Positions 51,139 through 59,264 of a stretch of DNA of 64,000 nt are shown in pieces (the first letter of the stretch is position 1; each line of letters starts with the position of its first letter). This DNA comes from DATBHM01 sp963772375. Its GTDB lineage: Bacteria > Actinomycetota > UBA4738 > JACQTL01. The stretch lies in contig CAVYXG010000005.1 in NCBI GenBank assembly GCA_963772375.1, positions 868,001 through 932,000 on the forward strand, written 5' to 3'. Under the pieces are notes generated by a model that had not been told where the DNA came from, did not search any database, and saw only the letters and a list, made by a program, of their open reading frames with translations. Both the position numbers and the translations under genes were made by a program.

Positions 51139-52317
51139 ATGGTCGCATCGGTCTGGTCGTCGATCGGGGACGCGCTCGGGCTCTCGTTCGGGATGTTCTG
51201 GGAGATCCTGTGGGCGCTCATCCTGGGCTTCGCGCTGTCGGGCGCCGTCGAGGCGGTGGTCTCGAAGCACACGATGACCCGCCTGCTCCCCGACGACTCG
51301 CCGCGGTCGCTGGCCGTGGCGTGCGGGCTGGGCGCGGCGTCGTCGTCCTGTTCGTACGCGGCCGTGGCGCTCGCACGGTCGGTGTTCCGCAAAGGGGCCA
51401 ACTTCACCTCGGCCATCGCTTTCGAGTTCGCCTCGACCAACCTGGTGATCGAGCTGGGTGTCATCCTCGCCCTGCTGCTCTCGTGGGAGTTCACGGCCGC
51501 GGAGTTCGTCGGCGGGCCGATCATGATCGCCGTCCTGGCGGCGCTGTTCCGGGCGTTCCTCACCCCGAAGCTGGTCGCGGCGGCGAAGACCCAGGCCGAG
51601 CTGGGCCGGCGGGGCGTGATGGAGGGCCACGCCGAGATGGACATGGCCGTCACGGGGGGCTCGCTGTGGTCGCGTCTGCGCTCGGACGACGGCCGGACCG
51701 CCGTCAGCCACTACTTCGTCATGAACTGGGCGTCGCTGTGGAAGGACATCGCGATCGGCCTGGTGATCGCCGGCGCCCTCGCCGCGTGGGTCCCGGAGTC
51801 GTTCTGGCAGGGGTTCTTCTTCGAGGGCCACCCGCTGGCCGCCCAGCTGTGGGGGCCGCTGATCGGGCCGCTCATCGCGATCGTGTCGTTCGTCTGCTCG
51901 ATCGGGAACGTCCCGCTCGCCGCCGTGCTGTGGAACGGCGGGATGAGCTTCGGCGGCGTGATCGCGTTCATCTTCGCCGACCTCATCATCGTCCCGATCC
52001 TGAACATCTACCGGAAGTACTACGGGCGGCGGATGGCAGTGTTCCTGCTGCTCACGTCGTACGTGGCCATGGTCGCCGCGGGGTACGTGGTCGAGGTCCT
52101 GTTCGGCGTGCTCGGCCTGACGCCGACGCACGCGGAGGTCCAGGCGAAGGTGATCGACGCCCAGATCACGTGGAACTACACGACCGTGCTGAACATCGCG
52201 TTCCTGGCGCTCGCCGCCGTGCTGGTCGTGCGGTTCCTGCGGACGGGCGGGCCCGCGATGCTCCGGATGATGAACGACCCCGGCCCGCACGACCACGACC
52301 ACCACGATCACGGCTGA
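51139..52317 (+). CDS. UPF0718/ArsP-like permease
   Basis: 392 residues from ATG 51139 (ATG 51124 would lie inside the operator). About eight transmembrane helices. LGAASSSCSYAAVALARSVFRKGA and SFVCSIGNVPLAAVLWNGGMSFGG are the paired cysteine motifs of COG0701 permeases, which include ArsP organoarsenical and other metal or metalloid exporters. The C-terminus HDHDHHDHG is a metal-binding tail. With the CsoR-type operator this suggests copper, nickel or sulfur-stress-linked export; the substrate is not known. Confidence 0.9.
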   Translation: MVASVWSSIGDALGLSFGMFWEILWALILGFALSGAVEAVVSKHTMTRLLPDDSPRSLAVACGLGAASSSCSYAAVALARSVFRKGANFTSAIAFEFASTNLVIELGVILALLLSWEFTAAEFVGGPIMIAVLAALFRAFLTPKLVAAAKTQAELGRRGVMEGHAEMDMAVTGGSLWSRLRSDDGRTAVSHYFVMNWASLWKDIAIGLVIAGALAAWVPESFWQGFFFEGHPLAAQLWGPLIGPLIAIVSFVCSIGNVPLAAVLWNGGMSFGGVIAFIFADLIIVPILNIYRKYYGRRMAVFLLLTSYVAMVAAGYVVEVLFGVLGLTPTHAEVQAKVIDAQITWNYTTVLNIAFLALAAVLVVRFLRTGGPAMLRMMNDPGPHDHDHHDHG

Positions 52318-52414
52318 TCCCCCCCGCCTGTACGGCCCGGGCGCCCTGCTGCTCTATGCTTCGCGCGTCCGCTCGAGCCCCGGGTGGACGAACCGACAGG
52401 CAAGGGGGAAGCGC

Positions 52415-53251
52415 ATGATGCAGGGGACGACCCAGTCGCGCCCGCCCGCCGCCGGAGGGATCATCACGGCGATCGGCGGGATCCTCGTCCTCGTGAGCTC
52501 GTTCCCGATCTGGGGGCGGGTGGCCGAGGCGAACGGGCCGCGACACACCGACGTCAAGGCCTCCGGGATCGTCCTGATCGCCGGGATCGTGATCCTCGCG
52601 ATCGGCATCCTCATGGTGGCGATCCGGTCCAGGGGAGCGAGGATCGCCCTCGCGGTGATCGCGATCATCGGCGGGATCCTCGCGATCCTGGCCTCCGTTG
52701 CGTACGTGGGGACCAAGGACACGATCATCAACACGGTCGCGGACAAGGCGGCCGACGAACAGGGCGTCCCCCACAAGCCGGTCGAGGAGCAGCTGAAGCA
52801 GGCGGTCGACGCCGGCGCGATCAAGGTGTCGACCGGTCTCGGCGCCTACCTGGCGCTCGGGGGCGGCGTGCTGGCGCTGGTCGGAGGCATCGTCGGCCTG
52901 CGCAAGGGCCGCACCGCCGCTCCGGCGACGGCCTCCTACGGGTACGGCGGCGGCACGGCGACCGGGTTCCCACCGGCCTCCACGACCCCGCCGGCCGTTC
53001 CGCCCGCCGCGCCGCCACCCACCGGGCCACCGCCGTCCGCGCCGCCCGCCGGGCCGTCTCCGTCGCCGCCCGCAGGGCCCCCTCCGGCCGGACCGCCCGC
53101 CGGGCCCCCTCCGGCCGGACCGCCCGCCGGGCCCCCTCCGGCCGGACCGCCCGCCGGGCCCCCGCCCGCGGGACCACCGCCCGGGCCGCCGCCGGGTGCT
53201 CCGCCGCCGCAGCCGCCGCCCGCGGACGGCGGGGGTTCGTTCACCGGGTAG
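52415..53251 (+). CDS. Membrane protein with proline-rich repeat tail
   Basis: 278 residues; AAGGGGGAAGCGC precedes ATG 52415 (52418 also possible). Four transmembrane segments (GGIITAIGGILVLVSSF, GIVLIAGIVILAIGILMVA, IALAVIAIIGGILAILAS, YLALGGGVLALVGGIVGL). The C-terminal 95 residues are Pro/Gly/Ala-rich, built partly from a 27-nt tandem repeat. No family function; the tail may span or bind the cell wall. Confidence 0.8.
   Translation: MMQGTTQSRPPAAGGIITAIGGILVLVSSFPIWGRVAEANGPRHTDVKASGIVLIAGIVILAIGILMVAIRSRGARIALAVIAIIGGILAILASVAYVGTKDTIINTVADKAADEQGVPHKPVEEQLKQAVDAGAIKVSTGLGAYLALGGGVLALVGGIVGLRKGRTAAPATASYGYGGGTATGFPPASTTPPAVPPAAPPPTGPPPSAPPAGPSPSPPAGPPPAGPPAGPPPAGPPAGPPPAGPPAGPPPAGPPPGPPPGAPPPQPPPADGGGSFTG
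53075..53155 (+). repeat. 27-nt tandem repeat, three copies
   Basis: Three identical 27-base units in 53075-53101, 53102-53128 and 53129-53155, encoding GPPPAGPPA-type nonapeptides in the tail of the 52415 protein. Partial units flank them. Confidence 0.9.
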
Positions 53252-53294
53252 CCCGTCGAACGGGCGGGGCGGGATCCCCGGGAACACGAGCGGG

Positions 53295-53696
53295 ATGCGG
53301 ACGGAGACGTTCGAGGTCGACACGCGCGGCCGCCGCGTGGTCGACGTGACCGATGCCGTGGAACGCTTCGCGGAGGGCGCCGGGGACGGTCTCGTGCACG
53401 TGTTCGTCCCGCATGCGACCGCCGGCGTGGCGCTGATGGAGACGGGATCGGGCTCGGAGGCCGACCTCGAGGACGCGCTCGAGCGGCTGCTGCCCCGGGA
53501 GGACCGGTACCGGCACCGGCACGGCTCGACCGGGCACGGCGCCGACCACCTGCTCCCGGTGTTCGTCTCGCCGTCGCTGGCCGTCCCGTGCCAGTCGGGC
53601 CGCCCGCTGCTCGGGACGTGGCAGCGGGTGGTCGTGGTCGACCCGAACCGCGAGAACAACTCGCGGACGGTTCGGCTGACCTTCGTGCCGGCGTAG
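53295..53696 (+). CDS. YjbQ/UPF0047 family protein
   Basis: 133 residues. Typical of the small UPF0047 fold: HVFVPHATAGVALMETGSGSEADL, LLPREDRYRHRHGSTGHGADHLLP, then WQRVVVVDPNRENNSRTV. His and Glu residues form the conserved pocket. Some members show thiamine-phosphate synthase activity in vitro; true role unclear. It is convergent with the GroES-like gene. Confidence 0.92.
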   Translation: MRTETFEVDTRGRRVVDVTDAVERFAEGAGDGLVHVFVPHATAGVALMETGSGSEADLEDALERLLPREDRYRHRHGSTGHGADHLLPVFVSPSLAVPCQSGRPLLGTWQRVVVVDPNRENNSRTVRLTFVPA

Positions 53697-53707
53697 TCCC
53701 GGCTGGA

Positions 53708-54100
53708 TCAGAGGTACTGGCCGCCGTGGTGCTCGCCGTCCCCGGCGGCCGGGGACGAGACGGCCTGCACGTCGCGTTCGCGAAGCAGGAGGAACTCGGC
53801 GCCGGAGATCTCGACCTCCAGGCCGACCTGGGGGAGGAACAGCACCCGGTCGCCCTGCTTGACGTGGCGGACGTCCGGCCCCACCAGGGTGACCTCGCCC
53901 CACACCAGCCGCTTGGGTGCGGTGGCCGCGGTGGCCGGGATGAGCAGGCCGCTGCGGGACCGGCGCTCGCCGTCCTCGGGCTGGACCACCACCAGCCGGT
54001 CGCCGGTCAGCCGGATGTCGTCGCGCTTCGAGGCGGGTGCCCGCCGCTTGCGCGTGGAAGCACGGGGCTTCGGTTCGGCTGCTCCCTGGGCGCGTGGCAT
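53708..54100 (-). CDS. GroES-like (Cpn10) protein with basic N-terminal extension
   Basis: 130 residues from ATG 54100, eight bases after TAGAAT. Residues 1-35 are a Lys/Arg/Pro-rich extension (KPRASTRKRRAPASKR) not found in ordinary GroES. The rest is a Cpn10 fold: RLTGDRLVVVQPEDG, SRSGLLIPATA (mobile loop equivalent), VWGEVTLVGPDVRHVKQGDRVLFLPQVGLEVEISGAEFLLLRERDVQAV (residues 66-114). It lacks the GGI hydrophobic tripeptide exactly, having SGLLIP. It may cap GroEL or serve a specialised chaperonin. No CIRCE upstream. Confidence 0.82.
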   Translation of the reverse strand: MPRAQGAAEPKPRASTRKRRAPASKRDDIRLTGDRLVVVQPEDGERRSRSGLLIPATAATAPKRLVWGEVTLVGPDVRHVKQGDRVLFLPQVGLEVEISGAEFLLLRERDVQAVSSPAAGDGEHHGGQYL

Positions 54101-54108
54101 CTCGAGCG

Positions 54109-54114
54109 ATTCTA
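54109..54114 (-). promoter_or_regulatory. Putative leaderless -10 box for 54100
   Basis: Reads TAGAAT on the minus strand, eight bases before the ATG at 54100. Confidence 0.55.
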
Positions 54115-54132
54115 TCGGGGGGTTCGCCCGAT

Positions 54133-55194
54133 TCAGGAGCCCAGCAGGGCCGATGCGATGCGGGCGCGGTGCTCCTGTGGCCATCCGAGCATGGCCGAGG
54201 TTCCCAGGGCCCGCTTGTAGAAACGGTGGAGGGGGTGGGCCCAGGTGAACCCGATCCCCCCGTGGACCTGGATGGCCACCTCGCAGGCCAGGACGGCGGC
54301 CTCCGACGCCTCCGCCTTGGCCGCCGCGACGGCCTGGTCGGCGTCCGGGGCATCGTGCTCGACCGCCCAGGCCGCCCACAGCGCCAGCGACCGGGCGCCC
54401 TCGACCGCCACGAACACGTCCGCCAGGCGGTGGCTCACGGCCTGGTACACGCCGATCCGCCGGCCGAACTGCTCGCGTTCGTTCGCGTGCGCGACGCCCA
54501 TCTCGAGGGCCCGCTGGGCCACGCCGACGGCCTCCGCGGCCAGGCCGGCCAGCGCGCGGCGGGTCAGCGAATCGACCGCGTCCTCGCCGGTGGCCGCCTG
54601 CGTGGCCGGCGCGCCGTCCAGCGTCAGCCGGCCCAGGCGGCGGGTCGTGTCCACGGTGGGCAGGGACTCCCAGGTGCCGGCGTCGCGTTCCACCACGTAC
54701 AGGCCGGGTTCGTCGGGGGCCTCGGCCGCGACGACGACCACCTCGGCCGCGTGGAGGTCCGGGACGAACATCGCCTCGCCGGACAGCCGCCAGCCGTCGG
54801 GGTGGCGTTCGGCCACGAGGTCGGGCTCGCCGTTCGTCCGGCCCACCGCGAACGTGGCGGCCGATCGCCCGGTGAGGACGCGCTCGGTGAGCTCCGGCTC
54901 ATCGCCGAGGGCCGAGAGCGCCGTCACCGACATCAGGTAGGGCCCGGGGTACAGCCCCCGGCCGAGCTCCTCGGCGACGACGGCCTCGGCGACGAACCCG
55001 ATCCCCAGCCCGCCGGCGGACTCCGGCACTGCCACGCCGGTCCAGCCAAGGTCGGCAATTTCCTTCCACGCCGCGGCGTCGAACCCGTCGCGGTCGGCGA
55101 TCTCCCCGACGCGTTCCAGGGGGAAGCGCTGCGCCAGCACCTCGCGAACGCTCGACTGCAGCGCCTGCTGGTCCTCCGACAGCGTGAAGTCCAT
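54133..55194 (-). CDS. Acyl-CoA dehydrogenase, short (beta-type) subunit
   Basis: 353 residues. Acyl-CoA dehydrogenase fold: LSEDQQALQSSVREVLAQRFP, GVAVPESAGGLGIGFVAEAVVAEELGRGLYP, TFAVGRTNGEPDLVAE, and the C-terminal VHGGIGFTWAHPLHRFYKRA. Shorter than normal and poor in the canonical catalytic Glu segment. It starts four bases from the stop of the longer partner, so the two likely form a heteromeric alpha-beta enzyme, as seen for steroid or cholate side-chain dehydrogenases in actinobacteria. Confidence 0.93.
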   Translation of the reverse strand: MDFTLSEDQQALQSSVREVLAQRFPLERVGEIADRDGFDAAAWKEIADLGWTGVAVPESAGGLGIGFVAEAVVAEELGRGLYPGPYLMSVTALSALGDEPELTERVLTGRSAATFAVGRTNGEPDLVAERHPDGWRLSGEAMFVPDLHAAEVVVVAAEAPDEPGLYVVERDAGTWESLPTVDTTRRLGRLTLDGAPATQAATGEDAVDSLTRRALAGLAAEAVGVAQRALEMGVAHANEREQFGRRIGVYQAVSHRLADVFVAVEGARSLALWAAWAVEHDAPDADQAVAAAKAEASEAAVLACEVAIQVHGGIGFTWAHPLHRFYKRALGTSAMLGWPQEHRARIASALLGS

Positions 55195-55197
55195 CCG

Positions 55198-56388
55198 CTA
55201 CCGGCCCTTCGGAAGCTGCAGAACTCGCTCCGCGATGATGTTCCGGAGGATCTCGGAGGTCCCGCCCTCGATCGTGTTCCCGCGGCTGCGGAGCTGGAGG
55301 TGCTGCCACCGGCCGTCCAGGACCGAGTGCTCCCCGCCTGCGAGTGCCGCGTACGGGCCCTCGATCTCGATGGCCAGGCGCGTGAGGGCCTGGTTGGTCT
55401 CCGACCACACGAGCTTGGCGATCGAACCCTCGGGGCCCGGCATCCCCGTGGCAAGGAACCGGGAGTACGCCCGGTAGTTGGTGAACCGCAGCGCCTGGAG
55501 CTTGGTCCACAGCGCCGCTATGCGGTCCCGAACGAGCGGGTCGTCCGCAGCCGCGCCGCCGATGCGCTTGGTGGAGCGGGCGAGCTCGACCAAATGGCGG
55601 AGCGCCACCTCCAGGCGGACGGTGAGCGCGACGCCCAGGGAGGCGCGTTCGTTCATCAGGGTGGTGATGGCGACCTGCCAGCCCTGGCCCTCCGCGCCGA
55701 GCACGTCGGTCGCGGGGATGCGGACGTCGGTGAGGAAGATCTCGTTGAACTCGGAGTCTCCGGTGATCTGGCGGAGCGGCCGGACCTCGACGCCCGGCGA
55801 GTGCATGTCGAGGGCGAAGTACGTGAGGCCCTGGTGCTTCGGCGCCTCGGGGTCGGTGCGGGTGACCAGGATGCAGTGATCGGCGACGTGGGCGAACGAC
55901 GACCACACCTTCTGGCCGTTCACGACGTAGTCGTCGCCGTCGTGCACGGCCCGGGTCATGAGCGAGGCGAGGTCGCTGCCCGCCCCCGGCTCGGAGAACC
56001 CCTGGCACCAGATGTCCTCCGCCGTGAGGATCCGGCGGAGGTACCGGTCGCGCTGCTGCTCGGTGCCGTGCGTGAGGATCGTGGGGCCGGCCATGCCCAG
56101 ACCGATCACGTTGGCGTGCTCGGGGGCCTCGGACCGCGCGAACTCCTCCAGGGCGATGACCTGGTGGGAGATGGGCTGCTCGTATCCCCCGTAGGCCTTC
56201 GGCCAGGTCAGACCGACGAACCCGGCCTCGTACAGCCGGCGCGACCAGTCCTTGTAGAACGCCAGCCGCTCCTCGCCCTCGGGCTCCTCGTGGCCGGGCG
56301 CCCCCCAGCCCTCCGGGATGTTGGCGTCGAGCCATTCGCGGAGGCCTCGGCGGAAGGCGGCCTCGTCGCGTGTGTCGCGGAAGTCCAT
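55198..56388 (-). CDS. Acyl-CoA dehydrogenase, long (alpha-type) subunit
   Basis: 396 residues from ATG 56388. EEFARSEAPEHANVIGLGMAGPTILTHGT, WCQGFSEPGAGSDLASL (FAD loop), VNGQKVWSSFAH, VEVRPLRQITGDSEFNEIFL, and the C-terminal QLRSRGNTIEGGTSEILRNIIAERVL with the IEGGTSE. It is the standard flavin-dependent acyl-CoA dehydrogenase core, paired with the short subunit downstream. Substrate is probably a branched or cyclic acyl-CoA. TACGAT lies 12 bases before the start. Confidence 0.95.
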   Translation of the reverse strand: MDFRDTRDEAAFRRGLREWLDANIPEGWGAPGHEEPEGEERLAFYKDWSRRLYEAGFVGLTWPKAYGGYEQPISHQVIALEEFARSEAPEHANVIGLGMAGPTILTHGTEQQRDRYLRRILTAEDIWCQGFSEPGAGSDLASLMTRAVHDGDDYVVNGQKVWSSFAHVADHCILVTRTDPEAPKHQGLTYFALDMHSPGVEVRPLRQITGDSEFNEIFLTDVRIPATDVLGAEGQGWQVAITTLMNERASLGVALTVRLEVALRHLVELARSTKRIGGAAADDPLVRDRIAALWTKLQALRFTNYRAYSRFLATGMPGPEGSIAKLVWSETNQALTRLAIEIEGPYAALAGGEHSVLDGRWQHLQLRSRGNTIEGGTSEILRNIIAERVLQLPKGR

Positions 56389-56458
56389 GATGAGTGTCCG
56401 ATCGTACCCCGACGCCGCTGACTCACGGTCAGCGACGGGCGGGCCGCCGGCCACCGGG

Positions 56459-56464
56459 TACGAT
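56459..56464 (+). promoter_or_regulatory. Putative leaderless -10 box for 56474
   Basis: TACGAT nine bases before ATG 56474; a second TACGAT faces the opposite way at 56401-56406 for the acyl-CoA dehydrogenase operon. Confidence 0.5.
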
Positions 56465-56473
56465 GCGCGGCCG

Positions 56474-57337
56474 ATGAACGGACAGGAGCTGATCGACGAG
56501 GCGGTCGACGTCCTCGAGGCGTCCGACGCCATCGACCACTGGCAGTCCGACCGGGAGCGCGTCGAGGCGGAGGAGTTGCTGTCGCACCTGATCGGCCCCG
56601 ACTGGAAGGCCTCGGACGAGATCCCCGCGGACGCGATCCGGCGGTTTCGGAAGCTGGTCGCGCGGCGGGCGACCGGGGAGCCGGTTCCCTACATCAAGGG
56701 CTACGCGGAGTTCCGGGGGCTCCGCCTGATCGCGCGGCCGGGCGCGTTCGTACCGCGGGACTCGACGGAGTTCCTGGCCGAACAGGCCATCCGGCGCCTG
56801 CGGCGGCGTTCGAACCCGGTCGCGGTCGACCTGGCGACCGGTTCGGGGCCGGTGGCGCTGGCGGTGGCCAACGAGGTGCCGGCGGCCGAGGTGCACGGCG
56901 CCGACCTCCACGCCGGGCCCATCAGGGTGGCCCGGGAGAACGCCCGCCGGCTGGGGCTCGAACGGGTGCGGTTCCACCGGGGGGACCTGTTCGGCGCGCT
57001 GCCGCGGCGGCTCGCGCGCCGCATCGACGTGATCACGTTCCACCCGCCGTACGTGGGCGACAAGGAGGTCCGGACGCTCCCGGCGGAGGTGCTCGCCTTC
57101 GAGCCGCTCGAATCCCTCACCGACCACAGCCCGCTGGGGATGGACCTGATCGAGCGCGCGGCGGCCGAGGCCTGGGCGTGGCTCCGCCCGGGGGGGTGGC
57201 TGCTCACCGAGGTCAGCCCGGACCGCTCACGACGCGTCGCGGCGGTGTACCGCCGGGCCGGCTACGGGGAGGTGCGCAGCACGAAGGGAGGCATCGCGGT
57301 CACCCGCGTGCTCACCGCCCGAGCCGACCCCCGCTGA
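56474..57337 (+). CDS. PrmC/HemK-like N5-glutamine methyltransferase homolog
   Basis: 287 residues. N-terminal helical domain (1-95), GEPVPYIKGYAEFRGLRLIARPGAFVPRDSTE leading in, then the SAM fold: VDLATGSGPVALAVANEVP (glycine loop), VHGADLHAGPI, and VITFHPPYVGD where PrmC has NPPY. The Asn-to-His change at the substrate-binding motif is striking, as the Asn normally holds the glutamine amide; this enzyme may act on another amide or amine. WLRPGGWLLTEV is the last strand. No neighbour in operon. Confidence 0.85.
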   Translation: MNGQELIDEAVDVLEASDAIDHWQSDRERVEAEELLSHLIGPDWKASDEIPADAIRRFRKLVARRATGEPVPYIKGYAEFRGLRLIARPGAFVPRDSTEFLAEQAIRRLRRRSNPVAVDLATGSGPVALAVANEVPAAEVHGADLHAGPIRVARENARRLGLERVRFHRGDLFGALPRRLARRIDVITFHPPYVGDKEVRTLPAEVLAFEPLESLTDHSPLGMDLIERAAAEAWAWLRPGGWLLTEVSPDRSRRVAAVYRRAGYGEVRSTKGGIAVTRVLTARADPR

Positions 57338-57345
57338 CGGTTCGC

Positions 57346-58872
57346 TCAGCGCGAGGTCGCCGGACCCTCCTCCGCGGAGGTATCGGAGCCGGCCTGGCGC
57401 TGCATCGCCTCGAACTCCCGGTCGATGTCCTCGCCTGCGGGGCCCGGCTTGATCATCAGCATCGTCGCCAGGAACCCGAGCACCGACATCCCGGCGCCGA
57501 TGAGGAACGCCGTGTGGTAGCCGTCGAGCGTCGCCTGCGCGGCCGCCAGGCTGTGCGGGTTCCGGATCCCCTGCGAGACGAAGAGGCTCGTCGTCCGCGA
57601 GACGGCGGCCGTCAGCAGGACCGCGACTCCCAGCGCGCCGCCGATCTGCTGCGAGGTGTTGATGAGTCCGGAGGCCACGCCCGACTGATCGGGTCGCACG
57701 CCCTGCAGCGCGGCGATGGCATCCGGCACGAACGCGAACCCCAGCCCGATCGCCCCGACGATGAACCCAGGGAGCAGGTCGACGACGTAGTTGCCGGAGA
57801 CCGGCGTGCGGCTGAACCACAGCTGCGCCGCAGCCACCATGAGCAGGCCGGCCGCCATGACGGTCCGGATCCCGATCTTCGTCACCAGCACCTGCGATAC
57901 GCCCGCCGCGACGATGATCACCAGCCCGAACGGCACGTAGTACAGACCGGTCTTGAGCGGCGAGTAGCCGAGGATGTTCTGCATATAGAACGATAGGAAC
58001 AGGAACATCGAGAACACGCCGGCCCCCACGAGGAACCCGACGACGTTCGCACCGGAGAGTGACCGGTTGCGGAAGATCGACAGGGGCAGCAGCGGCTCCT
58101 TGCTCCTGGCTTCGTTCACCACGAATCCGACGAGCAGCAGGATCGCGGCGACGAACAGCAGCAAGCTCCGCGCGGACGTCCAGCCATGGTCGATCGTCCC
58201 GACCAGCGCGTACACGAGGATCATCAGGCCGGCTGTGACCGAGACGGCGCCCGCCGCGTCGTAGCGCCGGACGTCGCGTTCGATCTTGCTCTCGACCAGC
58301 ACCCGCGCACTGGCCACCAGCACGACCACGGCCACCGGCACGTTGATGAAGAAGATCCACCGCCAGCTGAGCGATCCGACGAGGATTCCTCCGAGCAGGA
58401 CGCCGGCCACGCCGCCGAAGCCGGCGATCCCGCCCCACACGCCCAGCGCGCGGTTCCGCTCCGGGCCCTCGGCGAACGTCACGACCAGGATGGACAGCGC
58501 CGCCGGCGAGATGATCGCCGCGCCGATGCCCTGGATCGCCCGCGAGGCGATCAGGAACCCGCTGCTCGGCGCCAGGCCGCACGCCAGCGAGGCCGCACCG
58601 AACACCACCAGCCCGATCAGGAACAGCCGCTTGCGCCCGAGCAGGTCCGCCGTCCGGCCCCCCAGCAGCAGCAGCCCGCCGAACGTGATGGCGTAGGCCG
58701 TCGTGACCCACTGGATGTTCTCGAACGAGAACTTCAGGGCCTTCTGGATGGTCGGGAGCGCGACGTTGATGATCGAGACGTCGAGCACGACCATGAACTG
58801 GGTGGCTCCCAGCAGGATCAGGGCCAGGAGCTTCCGTCGCTGCGTGAGCTCCGGTTGGACGGTCGCTTGCAT
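57346..58872 (-). CDS. MFS drug exporter, DHA2 (EmrB/QacA) type
   Basis: 508 residues from ATG 58872, spaced well from AAGGGGGA; GTG 58875 is adjacent. Fourteen predicted transmembrane helices. The family motif LDVSIINVALPTIQKAL in helix 1, GRTADLLGRKRLFLIGL (motif A), RAIQGIGAAIISPAAL, GVAGVLLGGILVGSLSWRWIFFINVPVAV, and the 14-TM motif near the C-terminus. It probably exports hydrophobic or cationic compounds with protons. No adjacent regulator. Confidence 0.95.
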   Translation of the reverse strand: MQATVQPELTQRRKLLALILLGATQFMVVLDVSIINVALPTIQKALKFSFENIQWVTTAYAITFGGLLLLGGRTADLLGRKRLFLIGLVVFGAASLACGLAPSSGFLIASRAIQGIGAAIISPAALSILVVTFAEGPERNRALGVWGGIAGFGGVAGVLLGGILVGSLSWRWIFFINVPVAVVVLVASARVLVESKIERDVRRYDAAGAVSVTAGLMILVYALVGTIDHGWTSARSLLLFVAAILLLVGFVVNEARSKEPLLPLSIFRNRSLSGANVVGFLVGAGVFSMFLFLSFYMQNILGYSPLKTGLYYVPFGLVIIVAAGVSQVLVTKIGIRTVMAAGLLMVAAAQLWFSRTPVSGNYVVDLLPGFIVGAIGLGFAFVPDAIAALQGVRPDQSGVASGLINTSQQIGGALGVAVLLTAAVSRTTSLFVSQGIRNPHSLAAAQATLDGYHTAFLIGAGMSVLGFLATMLMIKPGPAGEDIDREFEAMQRQAGSDTSAEEGPATSR

Positions 58873-58991
58873 CACTTCCCCCTTGATTCTCCCCGGTCTC
58901 CCCCGGCGTGGCGGCGCGAACGGCCACGATCATTCCTCAACCGGGTGACACGCGGATGCATTCCGCGGAGCGCGGATGCGTGGGGAAAACG

Positions 58992-59138
58992 CTACCGGGT
59001 GGTGCGGGTGCCCGTCTGGGAGCCGGCCCGCTTGAGCTGCTTGGCCCGGAGCACGGCGGGGTCGCGAGGATCGAGCGGGAGCGGGCGGGGGTGATCCTCC
59101 CTCCGCGTGGGGCGGTGCTGGATGTGCATGCGCCGCAT
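58992..59138 (-). CDS. Small basic protein
   Basis: 48 residues from ATG 59138 (CGGAGGGAACGAC directly upstream). MRRMHIQHRPTRRED, then LPLDPRDPAVLRAKQLKRAGSQ and a TGTRTTR tail. Very Arg/Lys/His-rich, no Cys. Unrecognised. It occupies the otherwise gene-free gap between the MFS and the exported-protein gene, whose other 240 bases show only possible promoter sequence. Coding support is the Shine-Dalgarno and the even codon pattern. Confidence 0.6.
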   Translation of the reverse strand: MRRMHIQHRPTRREDHPRPLPLDPRDPAVLRAKQLKRAGSQTGTRTTR

Positions 59139-59264
59139 GTCGTTCCCTCCGACCGATGTCAGGGTGGGCTTCCGTCCTCACCCGTGGATCGGTAGGAATG
59201 TCCCCCGCCTTGAGCCGGTGCACACGCCTTGTCGAGGACGCGTTCGGTCGTCAGGATTCGCCAC

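Noticed and set aside
49747..52311. 854-residue minus ORF over pncB and the permease.
   Set aside because: Low-complexity out-of-frame reading of pncB plus antisense of the permease.
53075..53155. Proline-rich tandem repeat as a mobile or CRISPR element.
   Set aside because: Three perfect 27-bp units in one reading frame; an ordinary coding repeat.
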